Below, piece by piece: positions 37,133 to 46,358 of a stretch of 64,000 nucleotides of DNA. Below the pieces are notes generated by a model. The model worked only from the letters and a program-made list of their open reading frames with translations, ran no database searches and was not told the DNA's origin. A program made the translations under genes and the position numbers. The stretch comes from Clostridia bacterium (GTDB taxonomy: Bacteria > Bacillota > Clostridia > Christensenellales > Borkfalkiaceae). The number at the start of each line of letters is the position of its first letter. Within the stretch, counting starts at the first letter, position 1. The DNA lies in the NCBI GenBank assembly GCA_017445995.1, contig JAFSRT010000023.1, positions 1 through 64,000 of the forward strand. Reading direction: 5' to 3'.

Positions 37133-39784
37133 TTACTTTCTTGGATTTTTGATGTTTGCCTGTGCTGCCGCTAAACGAGCAATAGGTACTCTGAACGGTG
37201 AGCAGGAAACGTAATCTAAACCGATATTGTGGCAGAACTCGATTGATGACGGATCGCCACCGTGTTCACCGCATATTCCGCAATGAATATCTTTTCTCGT
37301 TTCGTGACCCATCTTAACAGCCATATCCATAAGTTTGCCGACGCCCGTCGTATCGAGTCTTGCAAACGGGTCGGATTCGTAAATCTTCGCACTGTAATAC
37401 GAAGGCAAGAACTTGCCTGCGTCGTCACGGGAGAAACCGAACGTCATTTGCGTTAAGTCGTTCGTTCCGAAGCAGAAGAATTCGGCTTCTTTTGCGATTT
37501 CGTCCGCCGTTAAAGCCGCTCTCGGTATTTCTATCATAGTACCTACTTCGTACTTTAAATCAACGCCCGCGTCCTTAATAACCTTATCCGCCGTTTCAAC
37601 GACCGTCTTTTTGCAGAACGCAAGTTCTTTAACTTCGCCGACAAGCGGAATCATTATTTCAGGAACTACATTCCAGTCAGGGTGGCGTTTAGAAACGGCT
37701 ATTGCCGCTTTAATAACCGCCTTCGTCTGCATAACCGCGATTTCAGGATAGGTAACTGCAAGTCTGCATCCGCGGTGACCCATCATCGGGTTAAATTCGT
37801 GCAACGATTCGCAAAGTATTTTAATATCGCTTACGCTTTTGCCTTTCTTTTCGGCAAGCGCTTCTATATCCGATTGTTCGGTAGGAACGAATTCGTGAAG
37901 CGGCGGGTCTAAGAAACGGATAGTAACCGGTTGACCTTTAAGCGCTTCCATAAGACCTTCGAAGTCCGCCTGTTGCATAGGTTCGATTGCGTTTAACGCC
38001 GTTTCTCTTTCTTCAACCGTTTCCGAACAAATCATTTCACGGAATTTATCTATTCTGCCCGGACCGAAGAACATGTGTTCAGTTCTGCATAAGCCGATAC
38101 CCTGTGCGCCGAGAGTTGCGGCACGTTCCGCGTCGGCAGGGGTATCCGCGTTAGTTCTTACGCCGAGTGCTTTATACTTATCGGCAAGTTTCATTATTCT
38201 GCCGAAGTTTCCGCTGTTAGGGTCGGCAGGAACGGTCTTTATAGCAACGTCGTAGATATTACCCGTCGAACCGTCCAAAGACAAGTCGTCGCCTTCGTGG
38301 AAAACTTTTCCGCCGAGTTCAAAGTATTTTTCTTCTTCGTGCATTTTAATGTCGCCGCAACCGGAAACGCAGCACGTTCCCATACCGCGGGCAACGACCG
38401 CCGCGTGCGAAGTCTGTCCGCCACGAACGGTTAAAATACCTTGCGCGAATTTCATACCTTCGATATCTTCAGGCGAAGTTTCCAAACGAACGAGAATAAC
38501 TTTCTTTCCCGCTTTGCCCGCCTTAACCGCGTCTTCAGGGGTGAAAACGATAGTTCCTGCGGCAGCACCCGGGGAAGCGGCGATACCTTTGCCTACCACG
38601 TTGTTCTTGTCCGCGTCTTTAAGTGCTTTCGCGTCGAACTGCGGGTGCAATAACATATCGAGTGTTTTCGCGTCGATTTGCATTAACGCTTCCTGTTCGG
38701 TAATCATCTTTTCGTCGATTAAATCGCACGCGATATTGATTGCCGCCTGCGCCGTTCTCTTTCCGTTACGGCATTGAAGCATATAGAGTTTTCCGTTTTC
38801 TACGGTAAATTCCATATCTTGCATATCTCTATAATGCGCTTCGAGTTTATCGCATATTTCAAGGAATTGTTTATAAGCGTCAGGGAACTGTTTTGCCATT
38901 TCGGAAATAGGCATCGGCGTTCTTACGCCTGCAACTACGTCTTCGCCCTGTGCGTTTACAAGGAATTCGCCCATAAGACCTTTCTTACCCGTCGCAGGGT
39001 CGCGCGTAAAGGCAACGCCCGTACCCGAATTGTTGTTTAAGTTGCCGAATACCATAGGCATAACGTTTACCGCAGTACCCCAAGAATACGGAATATCGTG
39101 GTCCATTCTGTAAACGTTTGCTCTCGGGTTGTCCCAAGAACGGAAAACCGCTTTTATCGCTTCCTTTAACTGAACCTTCGGGTCGTCAGGGAAGTCGCTT
39201 CCTAACGCTTCTTTATATTTAGCCTTAAACTGGTTCGCTAATTCTTTTAAGTCGGCAGCGGTCAGGTCAACGTCGAACTGAACGCCCTTCTTTTCCTTCA
39301 TCGCGTCGATAAGAGATTCGAATTCTTTCTTCGAAACTTCCATAACGACGTCCGAGAACATCTGGATAAATCTTCTGTAAGAATCGTAAACGAATCTTTC
39401 GAACTTAGGGTCAGGATTACCCTTTATCATTGCGTCTATAACTTCTTCGTTTAAGCCAAGGTTCAAGATGGTATCCATCATACCGGGCATTGAAGCCCTT
39501 GCGCCCGAACGAACTGAAACCAAAAGCGGATTTTTTAAATCACCGAATTTCTTTCCGTTGATTTTTTCCATTTTGGCAACGTATTCCATAATTTCTGCCA
39601 TAATGCTGTCGTTAATCTGTCTGCCGTCTTCATAGTACTGCGTACATGCTTCGGTAGAGATTGTAAAGCCTTGCGGAACAGGTAAACCGATATTCGTCAT
39701 TTCAGACAGGTTTGCACCCTTACCGCCCAAAATTTCTCTCATTTTGGCATTTCCTTCCGTGAATAAGTAAACGTACTTCTTCAT
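37133..39784 (-). CDS. ppdK: Pyruvate, phosphate dikinase
   Basis: An 883-residue, full-length enzyme interconverting pyruvate, ATP and phosphate with phosphoenolpyruvate, AMP and pyrophosphate. The N-terminal ATP-grasp begins GGKGANLSEM; the swivelling domain has the phosphohistidine in GGQTSHAAVVARGMG; the C-terminal barrel has HCGICGEHGGDP with the catalytic Cys. In anaerobes it serves PPi-linked glycolysis or gluconeogenesis. GGAGGAAG precedes the ATG. No adjacent PPDK regulatory kinase is seen. Confidence 0.97.
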   Translation of the reverse strand: MKKYVYLFTEGNAKMREILGGKGANLSEMTNIGLPVPQGFTISTEACTQYYEDGRQINDSIMAEIMEYVAKMEKINGKKFGDLKNPLLVSVRSGARASMPGMMDTILNLGLNEEVIDAMIKGNPDPKFERFVYDSYRRFIQMFSDVVMEVSKKEFESLIDAMKEKKGVQFDVDLTAADLKELANQFKAKYKEALGSDFPDDPKVQLKEAIKAVFRSWDNPRANVYRMDHDIPYSWGTAVNVMPMVFGNLNNNSGTGVAFTRDPATGKKGLMGEFLVNAQGEDVVAGVRTPMPISEMAKQFPDAYKQFLEICDKLEAHYRDMQDMEFTVENGKLYMLQCRNGKRTAQAAINIACDLIDEKMITEQEALMQIDAKTLDMLLHPQFDAKALKDADKNNVVGKGIAASPGAAAGTIVFTPEDAVKAGKAGKKVILVRLETSPEDIEGMKFAQGILTVRGGQTSHAAVVARGMGTCCVSGCGDIKMHEEEKYFELGGKVFHEGDDLSLDGSTGNIYDVAIKTVPADPNSGNFGRIMKLADKYKALGVRTNADTPADAERAATLGAQGIGLCRTEHMFFGPGRIDKFREMICSETVEERETALNAIEPMQQADFEGLMEALKGQPVTIRFLDPPLHEFVPTEQSDIEALAEKKGKSVSDIKILCESLHEFNPMMGHRGCRLAVTYPEIAVMQTKAVIKAAIAVSKRHPDWNVVPEIMIPLVGEVKELAFCKKTVVETADKVIKDAGVDLKYEVGTMIEIPRAALTADEIAKEAEFFCFGTNDLTQMTFGFSRDDAGKFLPSYYSAKIYESDPFARLDTTGVGKLMDMAVKMGHETRKDIHCGICGEHGGDPSSIEFCHNIGLDYVSCSPFRVPIARLAAAQANIKNPRK

Positions 39785-39840
39785 TAAATTCTTCCTCCGA
39801 TTTTTATCATTTTATTATTTTAGATTTCTCTAACTTTTTT

Positions 39841-39869
39841 ATTTTACACTATTTTAACTTTTTTATCAA
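39841..39869 (-). promoter_or_regulatory. Sigma-A promoter of ppdK
   Basis: The -35 TTGATA (39864-39869) and -10 TAAAAT (39841-39846), 17-bp spacer. Confidence 0.7.
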
Positions 39870-39909
39870 GTTTTTAATACGCATATTCTATAATTAGATA
39901 CAGAAATAA

Positions 39910-40635
39910 TTATTTGCGCGTTTTTTCTTCTATTATCGCCTTAATCGTATAAAAATCGTCCTGCGTCGTAATCTTAATATTATCGTAAGGTCCTTCCGCC
40001 ATAAACGGCTTGCCACCGTAATACTTCATAAGCGAACAAGAATCGACGAAACTAATTTTATTTTCTTTTAGCGCCCTATTATGCGCATTCATTATTTCGT
40101 CAAGGTAAAAACATTGCGGGGCTTTCGCTATCCTGACTTTTGCCCTGTCGGGAATATCGACCATGTTATTTTCATCGTCGACTACGATTACCGTTTCTTT
40201 CGCGCTATTAGAAGTTATCGACGACCCGTATTGTTTAACGTTTTTAATACTTTCCGACAATAATTCGGAAGTAATAAGCGGTCTTACCCCGTCGTGAATT
40301 AAAACTATCGACTTGTTGCCGTCTGCGATTTTTTCCGCTTCTTTTAGTCCGTTATAAATAGAAAGTTGACCGGTTTTACCGCCTTCGACGATACCCTTTA
40401 CTTTCCTTATATTAAATTTAACAAGTAGCGATTTAAGATAGTCTATTTTATCTTTTATGCATGAAACGACTATAGCGTCTATTTCTGCGTTATTTTCAAA
40501 AGGTTCAAGCGTATAGATAATAATCGGTTTTCCGTCAACTTCTAAAAACTGCTTCGGGGTATCTGAAGTACTCATTCTGTTGCCCACTCCGCCGGCAAAA
40601 ATTACACCTATATTTATCGTCTTTTTATCGTCCAT
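39910..40635 (-). CDS. IspD/TarI-family cytidylyltransferase
   Basis: A 241-residue nucleotidyltransferase with the CTP loop FAGGVGNRM, TPKQFLEVDGKPI, HDGVRP and GPYDNIKITTQDD. The fold serves either methylerythritol phosphate (IspD) or ribitol/glycerol phosphate (TarI-like) activation. The AGG-x-G-x-RM loop and the position next to a glycerophosphotransferase favour a TarI-like role making a CDP-polyol for wall polymer, but the isoprenoid role cannot be excluded. It lies 9 bases after the TagB/F gene. Confidence 0.8.
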   Translation of the reverse strand: MDDKKTINIGVIFAGGVGNRMSTSDTPKQFLEVDGKPIIIYTLEPFENNAEIDAIVVSCIKDKIDYLKSLLVKFNIRKVKGIVEGGKTGQLSIYNGLKEAEKIADGNKSIVLIHDGVRPLITSELLSESIKNVKQYGSSITSNSAKETVIVVDDENNMVDIPDRAKVRIAKAPQCFYLDEIMNAHNRALKENKISFVDSCSLMKYYGGKPFMAEGPYDNIKITTQDDFYTIKAIIEEKTRK

Positions 40636-40644
40636 ATATAATCC

Positions 40645-41790
40645 TTAATTTTTCTTTTCAAGAAAATATTCCGCTATCGCTTTACAGTATCCTTCTTTTA
40701 GTTCCGAAGAATTATGGAATAGTTTTGCTGTTTCACGTCTTTTTAGCGCATAATTATCGACGCCGTTTGACACTTCTTCTATAAACGAAATAATGTCGTC
40801 TTCGTTATATAAGTGCGGACCCGGCATATAATTTACGGTATCTTCACCCCAGAGTAGTCCGTCAAGCGGATTGTCGGCGTATTCTTTTATATCGGGAATT
40901 AAATACCCGATAGGTCTGTTAAACAACAGATAATCTGTCCCAGAAGACGAATAATCCGTTATCATTGCGTCCGCATATTTCATAAGAGAAGTAGGTTCTA
41001 ATCCCCACGCGAAAATATCTTTGTTTTTTAAGAACACGATATTACTGTATTCCCCGAAAACTGACAAATCCGTCTCGTCGAACATATGGTGTAGTTTAAT
41101 AAGGTAATAAAGGTTTTCTTCTTTTAAGGTTTCGTTTAAACTATTAAAGTCTATATCTATCGGGAAGATATTTTCGTTTATTCCTCCTGTCATTGTCCTA
41201 CGGAAAGTCGTCATATTAAGGATAATTTTAGAAGACGCGGGAATATTCAGTTTTTCTTTTAAGTTTACGTCTTCTCTAAAAAACAAGTCGTAAGTAGGCC
41301 TTTCCAAAATAACGTATTGACAATGATTGTTGCCTGTTATTTCCTGAAACTTTTCGGCAAAAAAAGATGAGTTTACTATGCAATGAGAAGATCTTGACAC
41401 ATAACTCTGAGCATACCACTTAACCATTTTATAACTAAACCCGTGTGGCATAAATACTTTTAATCTATCGCTATCTACTTCGGGAATACATTCTTGCGAA
41501 AAGAAATAGCCGGAAAAAGTATATAAATTAAAAAAAGTTTTTACCCGAGCAAAAGAAAACTTTTTTGAATAATAAAAAATTGTTTTCTTTCTTATATCTT
41601 TAGGAGTAATCTTTCTATTTTTATATGCGGTATAAAACCAGCAATCGTATTCTTTATAATTTTTTCTTACGTAATTAAAAAGCACGTAACCATTGTCATA
41701 AAATCCATTAGATTCAAACAATATTTTATTGTTCTTCTTCCTACGTGGCATTATTTTTTTTAACCACTTTTTTATCATTTTTTTTATCAT
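40645..41790 (-). CDS. TagB/TagF-like CDP-glycerol glycerophosphotransferase
   Basis: 381 residues of the CDP-glycerol:poly(glycerophosphate) transferase family. Seen: ILFESNGFYDNGYVLFNYV, VFMPHGFSYKM with the catalytic-type His, LIKLHHMF and ITDYSSSGTDYLLFNRPIGYLIPD, the donor-binding end. A Lys-rich amphipathic N-terminus fits membrane attachment. It adds glycerol- or ribitol-phosphate to lipid-linked teichoic acid or capsule. AAGGAA precedes ATG 41790. A broken second copy of its first 45 codons lies at 43808-43945. Confidence 0.88.
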   Translation of the reverse strand: MIKKMIKKWLKKIMPRRKKNNKILFESNGFYDNGYVLFNYVRKNYKEYDCWFYTAYKNRKITPKDIRKKTIFYYSKKFSFARVKTFFNLYTFSGYFFSQECIPEVDSDRLKVFMPHGFSYKMVKWYAQSYVSRSSHCIVNSSFFAEKFQEITGNNHCQYVILERPTYDLFFREDVNLKEKLNIPASSKIILNMTTFRRTMTGGINENIFPIDIDFNSLNETLKEENLYYLIKLHHMFDETDLSVFGEYSNIVFLKNKDIFAWGLEPTSLMKYADAMITDYSSSGTDYLLFNRPIGYLIPDIKEYADNPLDGLLWGEDTVNYMPGPHLYNEDDIISFIEEVSNGVDNYALKRRETAKLFHNSSELKEGYCKAIAEYFLEKKN

Positions 41791-41848
41791 TACGCTTATT
41801 CCTTCTTATCTTTATAAGGTTTAGTAAAACACTTTAATCGCTTTTTTG

Positions 41849-42997
41849 TTAAAAGAATAGTCTGTTTATATCTTCTTGCTTAAACTCTATATTTTTAATA
41901 TTTTCACATAATTTTTGGACTTGCTGCGGATTATCTAAACACCATTTAACTTTTTCATAAATAGCGTCTACGCTTTTATCGACTATATAACCGTTTTTAC
42001 CATACTCAACAACTTCGTGTAATCCGCCGACGTTTGTTACTATAACGGGTTTCCCTAAAATAAGTGCTTCCTGAACCGACAAACCCCATGATTCGCTTTT
42101 AGAAGGTTGAACGTATAAATCGCAATCTTTCATGTAAGGATAAGGATTTTCTTTAGCGCCCATCAAAATAAAATCGTTCTCTAAATTATTATCTATAATA
42201 AGTTGCTTAATATTTTCAAAAATATCTCCCGCGCCGCAAGCGTACCATCTGATATTATATCCCGCATCAATAAGTTTTTTGCACGCTAAAACAGCTAAAT
42301 CTTGCCCTTTCTCTGCACTAATTCTACCTACAGTTAAAATCCGTTGTCCATTATAATGATCTTGAAAACTTTCACCATTATAACTTTTTTCCTTGATACT
42401 CTTTACATCCATATAATTATAAAAGACTTCAGTTTTATCTTTTAATTCAGGTCTTACGTCCACTAATTGTTTTGCGACAACCGATGAAACTGCAAAAATT
42501 TTATCAAATTCATATAAATGTCTGATAATATCACTATTAATAAAATGATTTTTTACTTCTCCATGTAGCCAAAATACTTTTTTTGATTCTTTAAATTTAG
42601 TTAAAACAAAAGGAATTTTTGTTAAAAAGAACGAATCATATAAAATAACATAATCAAACTTTTCTTTGATAGGCAAAAAAGCATTTGAAAAATATTTATA
42701 ATTTCTTGCATTCTTATGAAAACATTTACCTAATGCTATTGCCAAACCACCTATAACATATCTCTTCACTACACATATCGGATGTGAAAAAAACGATGAA
42801 AATTGTACTCGCGGAATCGTTTTTAAATGCACTTCACTTGGTACTTGATTTTCAAATCCTCCCCCCCTGTCATATAGATACAAAGTTACGTCGATCTTAT
42901 TAAAATCAATATGTTTCAACATCTCCAATAGTGCACGTTCTTGTCCGCCAATACTCATCCACGTCAACACAAATGCTATTTTCGTTTTACTTCCCAT
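41849..42997 (-). CDS. Glycosyltransferase family 4
   Basis: A 382-residue GT-B transferase. WMSIGGQERALLEMLKHI is the acceptor-side start; VGRISAEKGQDLAVLAC, YVQPSKSESWGLSVQEAL with the E(x7)E-type motif, and GKPVIVTNVGGL are GT4 hallmarks. The last residues after KLCENIKN are short compared with relatives. The gene is clearly more A/T-rich than its neighbours with different codon choice, a sign of recent acquisition in a polysaccharide locus. AAGGA lies before the ATG; it overlaps the end of the broken gene upstream. Confidence 0.85.
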   Translation of the reverse strand: MGSKTKIAFVLTWMSIGGQERALLEMLKHIDFNKIDVTLYLYDRGGGFENQVPSEVHLKTIPRVQFSSFFSHPICVVKRYVIGGLAIALGKCFHKNARNYKYFSNAFLPIKEKFDYVILYDSFFLTKIPFVLTKFKESKKVFWLHGEVKNHFINSDIIRHLYEFDKIFAVSSVVAKQLVDVRPELKDKTEVFYNYMDVKSIKEKSYNGESFQDHYNGQRILTVGRISAEKGQDLAVLACKKLIDAGYNIRWYACGAGDIFENIKQLIIDNNLENDFILMGAKENPYPYMKDCDLYVQPSKSESWGLSVQEALILGKPVIVTNVGGLHEVVEYGKNGYIVDKSVDAIYEKVKWCLDNPQQVQKLCENIKNIEFKQEDINRLFF

Positions 42998-43832
42998 TGC
43001 GAAATTTCCTTTTTATCATTCTTAATAATCTACAACACGCTCCGTATCCACTAAAAACGTTTCTTTGTGCCAAATCAATAATCTCGTAATCTTCATTAAC
43101 GTTATACGTATGTATACCGCTGAATATTTTTTTGCTGTTTTTTAGTGTTATAACAACGTCGTTTTCTTGCTGTTTGTTAGATGGAAGCACTTCAAAAAGT
43201 TTACGTTCTTTATACGTTGACGCGTCGATATTATCTATTTCATAAAAAATAACGCCGTCTCCATAACCTATGGAACTATCTTGTGCAGGACGAATAATGG
43301 TATTATCATCATAGATTAAATGACCCGCGGGACGCACCTTTACATTGTTATCGTAAATTTTATATCGTTTACAATTATTAATAATTAATAAATTCTTACC
43401 TCTTGTCGCTGCCATATCTTTATATGGATTTTCTATGTCAATAGTAAAATATACTTCCTCGTTAAAACTTATCGGTGTCGTATCTGCTCCTTTCATATTT
43501 GCTATAACTCTCTCTTTTTCCCATTTAAACGGAAATTCTACCGCTTTAAAAAGTGCAATTTCATTTGCACCGCAAGTCTCGGATATCATATAAATATTGC
43601 CTTCATTTTCAAATACACAAGGATAGGATAAATGACAAGGTAAATTTAAACAAACTTGGAATTTTCCACATTTTGCATTATCGATTTTTGCAACAGCAAT
43701 TTTCCCTTTTGCTATTTTTCTATCATATAATTCAACAAAAATATAATTCTCATCGTTATACTTAAATAAAAAAGGATCGGCTTTTCAATATCTCAATTTG
43801 TTTTTAACTAGAATAAAATCATTGCCATTACC
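42987..43832 (-). pseudogene. Broken GINT1-like sugar-transferase-associated gene
   Basis: The frame reads KADPFLFKYNDENYIFVELY...YMISETCGANEIALFKAVEF, matching the beta-propeller-like domain of glucosamine inositolphosphorylceramide transferase-type proteins in polysaccharide loci. An in-frame TGA at 43785-43787 replaces what looks like the Trp of a W-x-ADPF motif. No ATG, GTG or TTG follows until 43589, leaving at most a 200-residue product. Upstream, homologous sequence fades at about 43832 where the TagF fragment begins. Hence truncated and nonsense-mutated. Confidence 0.7.
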
Positions 43833-43945
43833 TTTACGTAATTAAATAAGATATAGCCGTTATCGAAAAGTCCCGCCGACTCGAATAATATTTTATTCTC
43901 ATGCTTTTTTCGTGGCATCAGTTTCTTTAACAACTTTTTTATCAT
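43808..43945 (-). pseudogene. 45-codon 5' remnant of a second TagB/F gene
   Basis: From ATG 43945 the frame gives MIKKLLKKLMPRKKHENK then ILFESAGLFDNGYILFNYVK and soon stops. It aligns along its whole length with the N-terminus of the intact transferase at 41790, at diverged (not identical) bases. Its start lies inside the 3' end of the flippase gene, an overlap typical of an original operon. The rest of the gene has been replaced by foreign sequence. Confidence 0.75.
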
Positions 43946-45395
43946 TACGTTTCGTCCTTCTTTCTTTAATAAGGTCTAATAAAAATATAAAGTTTTTGTT
44001 CTTTGTAAGTATACTTAATACACTATAAATAACAGCGCCGGATACAATCTGTAAAAGTAGCAATAACGCGTTATTTATATTTATGTAATTCATAAAGTAA
44101 ACTATAACGCCCATTATTCCCGCAATAATAAAGTTCGGCAACAGGTCCCATACTTGTAATCTGTATCTGTAATTTAAAAGTTTTCTGTTCGGAAAACTGT
44201 TGACAAGTGCCGCGATAATAGACGTAGTTATTGCCGACAAGGCAAATACTTCAACGCTACCTGCAAATATAACGAACAATACTAAAACGACGGCGTAAGA
44301 ACTCTTTTTTATTATTTCCATAACAAGCGTAACGTCGCTTCTTCCGATTGCATATATCGCTTGTAAATTGCCCGTGTTTATTATTCTTAACATTTCCGTT
44401 ATACAGAATATTTTAATGAAAAAGGACGCAAACATCCATTTTTCGGTTAAAACCACCCGTACAAAACTATCGGAAACCGCTAAAAAGCCTATTAAAACAG
44501 GGAACACCGTATAGGAAGTAAGTCGCATAAAGTTCCGTAAGTATTTTAATACGGCGACTTTATCGTCCTGAACCTTACTCATTGCCGGCAGTAAAACGCC
44601 AGCGAAAGTATCTGACAAACTACCGCCGAAAAAAGTTGGAAAACTTTTTCCTTTCGTGTAATATGCTAAATCTTCCGTCGTATATCTTATGCCGACGATA
44701 AGCGGACTTGCTTCGTCGTAGGTAACGCTTATTATACTCGTAACGAAAACCTTCCAGCCGTACTTAAAAAGTACTTTGATTTTCGGCATTGAAATCTTAA
44801 AAATAATTTTAAATTTCGTCGTGATAAAAAGAATTACCGTATCGATAAAACTGTTTACCATCTGTTGCGCGACAAGCGCCCAAGCACCGAACCCTGTCTT
44901 TGCCATCCAAATACCAACTATCGCGGAAATTACCGTGCCGATTATGGTTGCAAAGAAAAACTTTTTAAACTGCATACGGTGTGAAACGTATGCGCAAACG
45001 ACTGATTTAACGGCGTTTATAAAAAAAGTCAGCCCCATTACGCGTATTATAGGAACGAGAATACTGATATCGTATAATTTCGCGATAACGGGTGCTAAAA
45101 AGAACATTACGGCGTATAAAATAAGCGCCGTTAAAAAACTTATATGTAATACGCTTGAGTAATCAAGCCAGTCCGTCTCTTTTTTCTGAATCAGTGCGGA
45201 AGAAAAACCGCCCGAAATAAAAACGTTTGCAAAAGTAAAAAAAATCGTGACTATGCTGACTACCGCATAGTCCGACGGCATTAAAATTCTGGCTAAAACG
45301 ATAGCGACTATTGTAGATACGCCCTGTGCGCATATCCTTTCCGCAAACTTCCAAGACACGCCCGATATCGTTTTGGATTTTAAATCACTACTCAT
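43899..45395 (-). CDS. MOP-superfamily polysaccharide flippase (Wzx/TuaB-like)
   Basis: A 498-residue integral membrane protein with about 14 helices. The start (SKTISGVSWKFAERICAQG) and LARILMPSDYAVVSIVTIF are typical of the WzxC/TuaB lipopolysaccharide-type flippase group; GGFSSALIQKKE follows. It would move lipid-linked glycan units across the membrane. GGGGGAG precedes the ATG, 55 bases after recO. Its C-terminal codons double as the start of the broken TagF-like copy. Confidence 0.9.
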   Translation of the reverse strand: MSSDLKSKTISGVSWKFAERICAQGVSTIVAIVLARILMPSDYAVVSIVTIFFTFANVFISGGFSSALIQKKETDWLDYSSVLHISFLTALILYAVMFFLAPVIAKLYDISILVPIIRVMGLTFFINAVKSVVCAYVSHRMQFKKFFFATIIGTVISAIVGIWMAKTGFGAWALVAQQMVNSFIDTVILFITTKFKIIFKISMPKIKVLFKYGWKVFVTSIISVTYDEASPLIVGIRYTTEDLAYYTKGKSFPTFFGGSLSDTFAGVLLPAMSKVQDDKVAVLKYLRNFMRLTSYTVFPVLIGFLAVSDSFVRVVLTEKWMFASFFIKIFCITEMLRIINTGNLQAIYAIGRSDVTLVMEIIKKSSYAVVLVLFVIFAGSVEVFALSAITTSIIAALVNSFPNRKLLNYRYRLQVWDLLPNFIIAGIMGVIVYFMNYININNALLLLLQIVSGAVIYSVLSILTKNKNFIFLLDLIKERRTKRNDKKVVKETDATKKA

Positions 45396-45450
45396 TTCTC
45401 CCCCAGAGACTTATATAAAACCGTGATTGAAAGAAATCCTTATTGTTGTT

Positions 45451-46164
45451 TCATCTTATCAGTTCTTTTAATGAAATGATTTCCGTTTCTATTTTTTGTT
45501 TCAAAAAGTAATCGATAAGCCGTAGACAAAAAACGCCTTCACGCTCGGTTATCGGTTCGCCTTTTTTCGCTTTATTCATTGCTGAAAGCGTTAAAAAATT
45601 GATTTCCCTTGCGCCGTTATCGGCTTTACAGTCTTCGCAACGAAAAGCTCCTATATTATACTCAAAAAACGGCTTAATGTCAAGGGGTTTTCCGCATTTA
45701 GGACAATTCGCGGAAATATTAAGCCCATATCCTACGACGGATAAAGCGTTTATAAAAAACCGAGTTAAAACGCTTTCGGGATTTTCGTCGGAATAGGCGA
45801 GTTCTTTCAGCGCAGTTATAAGCAGAGTAAAAGCGTTTGCCGAAACGATGCTGTCCTTTGCGAACTTTTTAATAAACTCTAATACGCTTCCGCCCGCAAA
45901 ATACCGTTTTATATCTTCCCTGATCGGATAAAAACTGTCGATAAGGCTTGCGTTAATCACCGACTTTTTATCGGCGGAACTTAACACGATAAATTCTGCA
46001 AAACAAAAAGGCTCGGACGCAAACTTTAACTTTGCTCCGGCCTTTTTAACGCCTTTGATTTTAGCCGAAATTATCCCTTTTTCCAGCGTGAATACAGAAA
46101 GAATTTTATCGTTCTCCCCGTAATTTACGCTATTTAAGACAACTCCCTGCAATTTTTCTTCCAT
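45451..46164 (-). CDS. recO: DNA repair protein RecO
   Basis: 237 residues: an N-terminal OB-fold (LQGVVLNSVNYGENDKILSVFT), a helical middle, and a zinc site NCPKCGKPL...FRCEDCK. RecO loads RecA on SSB-coated DNA with RecR and RecF. It begins two bases after the yqzL stop and ends the era-containing operon, as in Bacillus. Confidence 0.94.
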   Translation of the reverse strand: MEEKLQGVVLNSVNYGENDKILSVFTLEKGIISAKIKGVKKAGAKLKFASEPFCFAEFIVLSSADKKSVINASLIDSFYPIREDIKRYFAGGSVLEFIKKFAKDSIVSANAFTLLITALKELAYSDENPESVLTRFFINALSVVGYGLNISANCPKCGKPLDIKPFFEYNIGAFRCEDCKADNGAREINFLTLSAMNKAKKGEPITEREGVFCLRLIDYFLKQKIETEIISLKELIR

Positions 46165-46166
46165 AG

Positions 46167-46280
46167 TTATTTCTTCATCAAACTTTTATAAAGGTTATAA
46201 TAAGATATTTTGCCTGTTTTTTCAAACATTTGCCACGCGCAGTCGGCGGGGCTAGTAAAATCGAACTTATCCTTCTTCAT
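46167..46280 (-). CDS. yqzL: YqzL-like small protein
   Basis: A 37-residue reading frame with GGGGGAA before its ATG. The core CAWQMFEKTGKISYYNLYKSL resembles YqzL of Bacillus, whose gene also lies between era and recO. Function is unknown. The length, the ribosome site, the two-base gap to recO and the conserved position together support it as a real gene. Confidence 0.75.
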   Translation of the reverse strand: MKKDKFDFTSPADCAWQMFEKTGKISYYNLYKSLMKK

Positions 46281-46358
46281 AATTCCCCCGTAAATCTCTA
46301 TACATAAAGTATAAACAAACTCGGTTTTATTATACGGGGTTATAATATTTTTGTTGTT

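Noticed and set aside
43785-43787. TGA read as Trp (alternative code)
   Set aside because: Several intact genes here (pth, the CPBP gene, yqfC, the flippase) end with TGA, so TGA is a stop.
39910-46164. Transposase or integrase behind the envelope-locus rearrangement
   Set aside because: No transposase-like frame, terminal inverted repeat or target duplication is visible; homologous recombination fits better.
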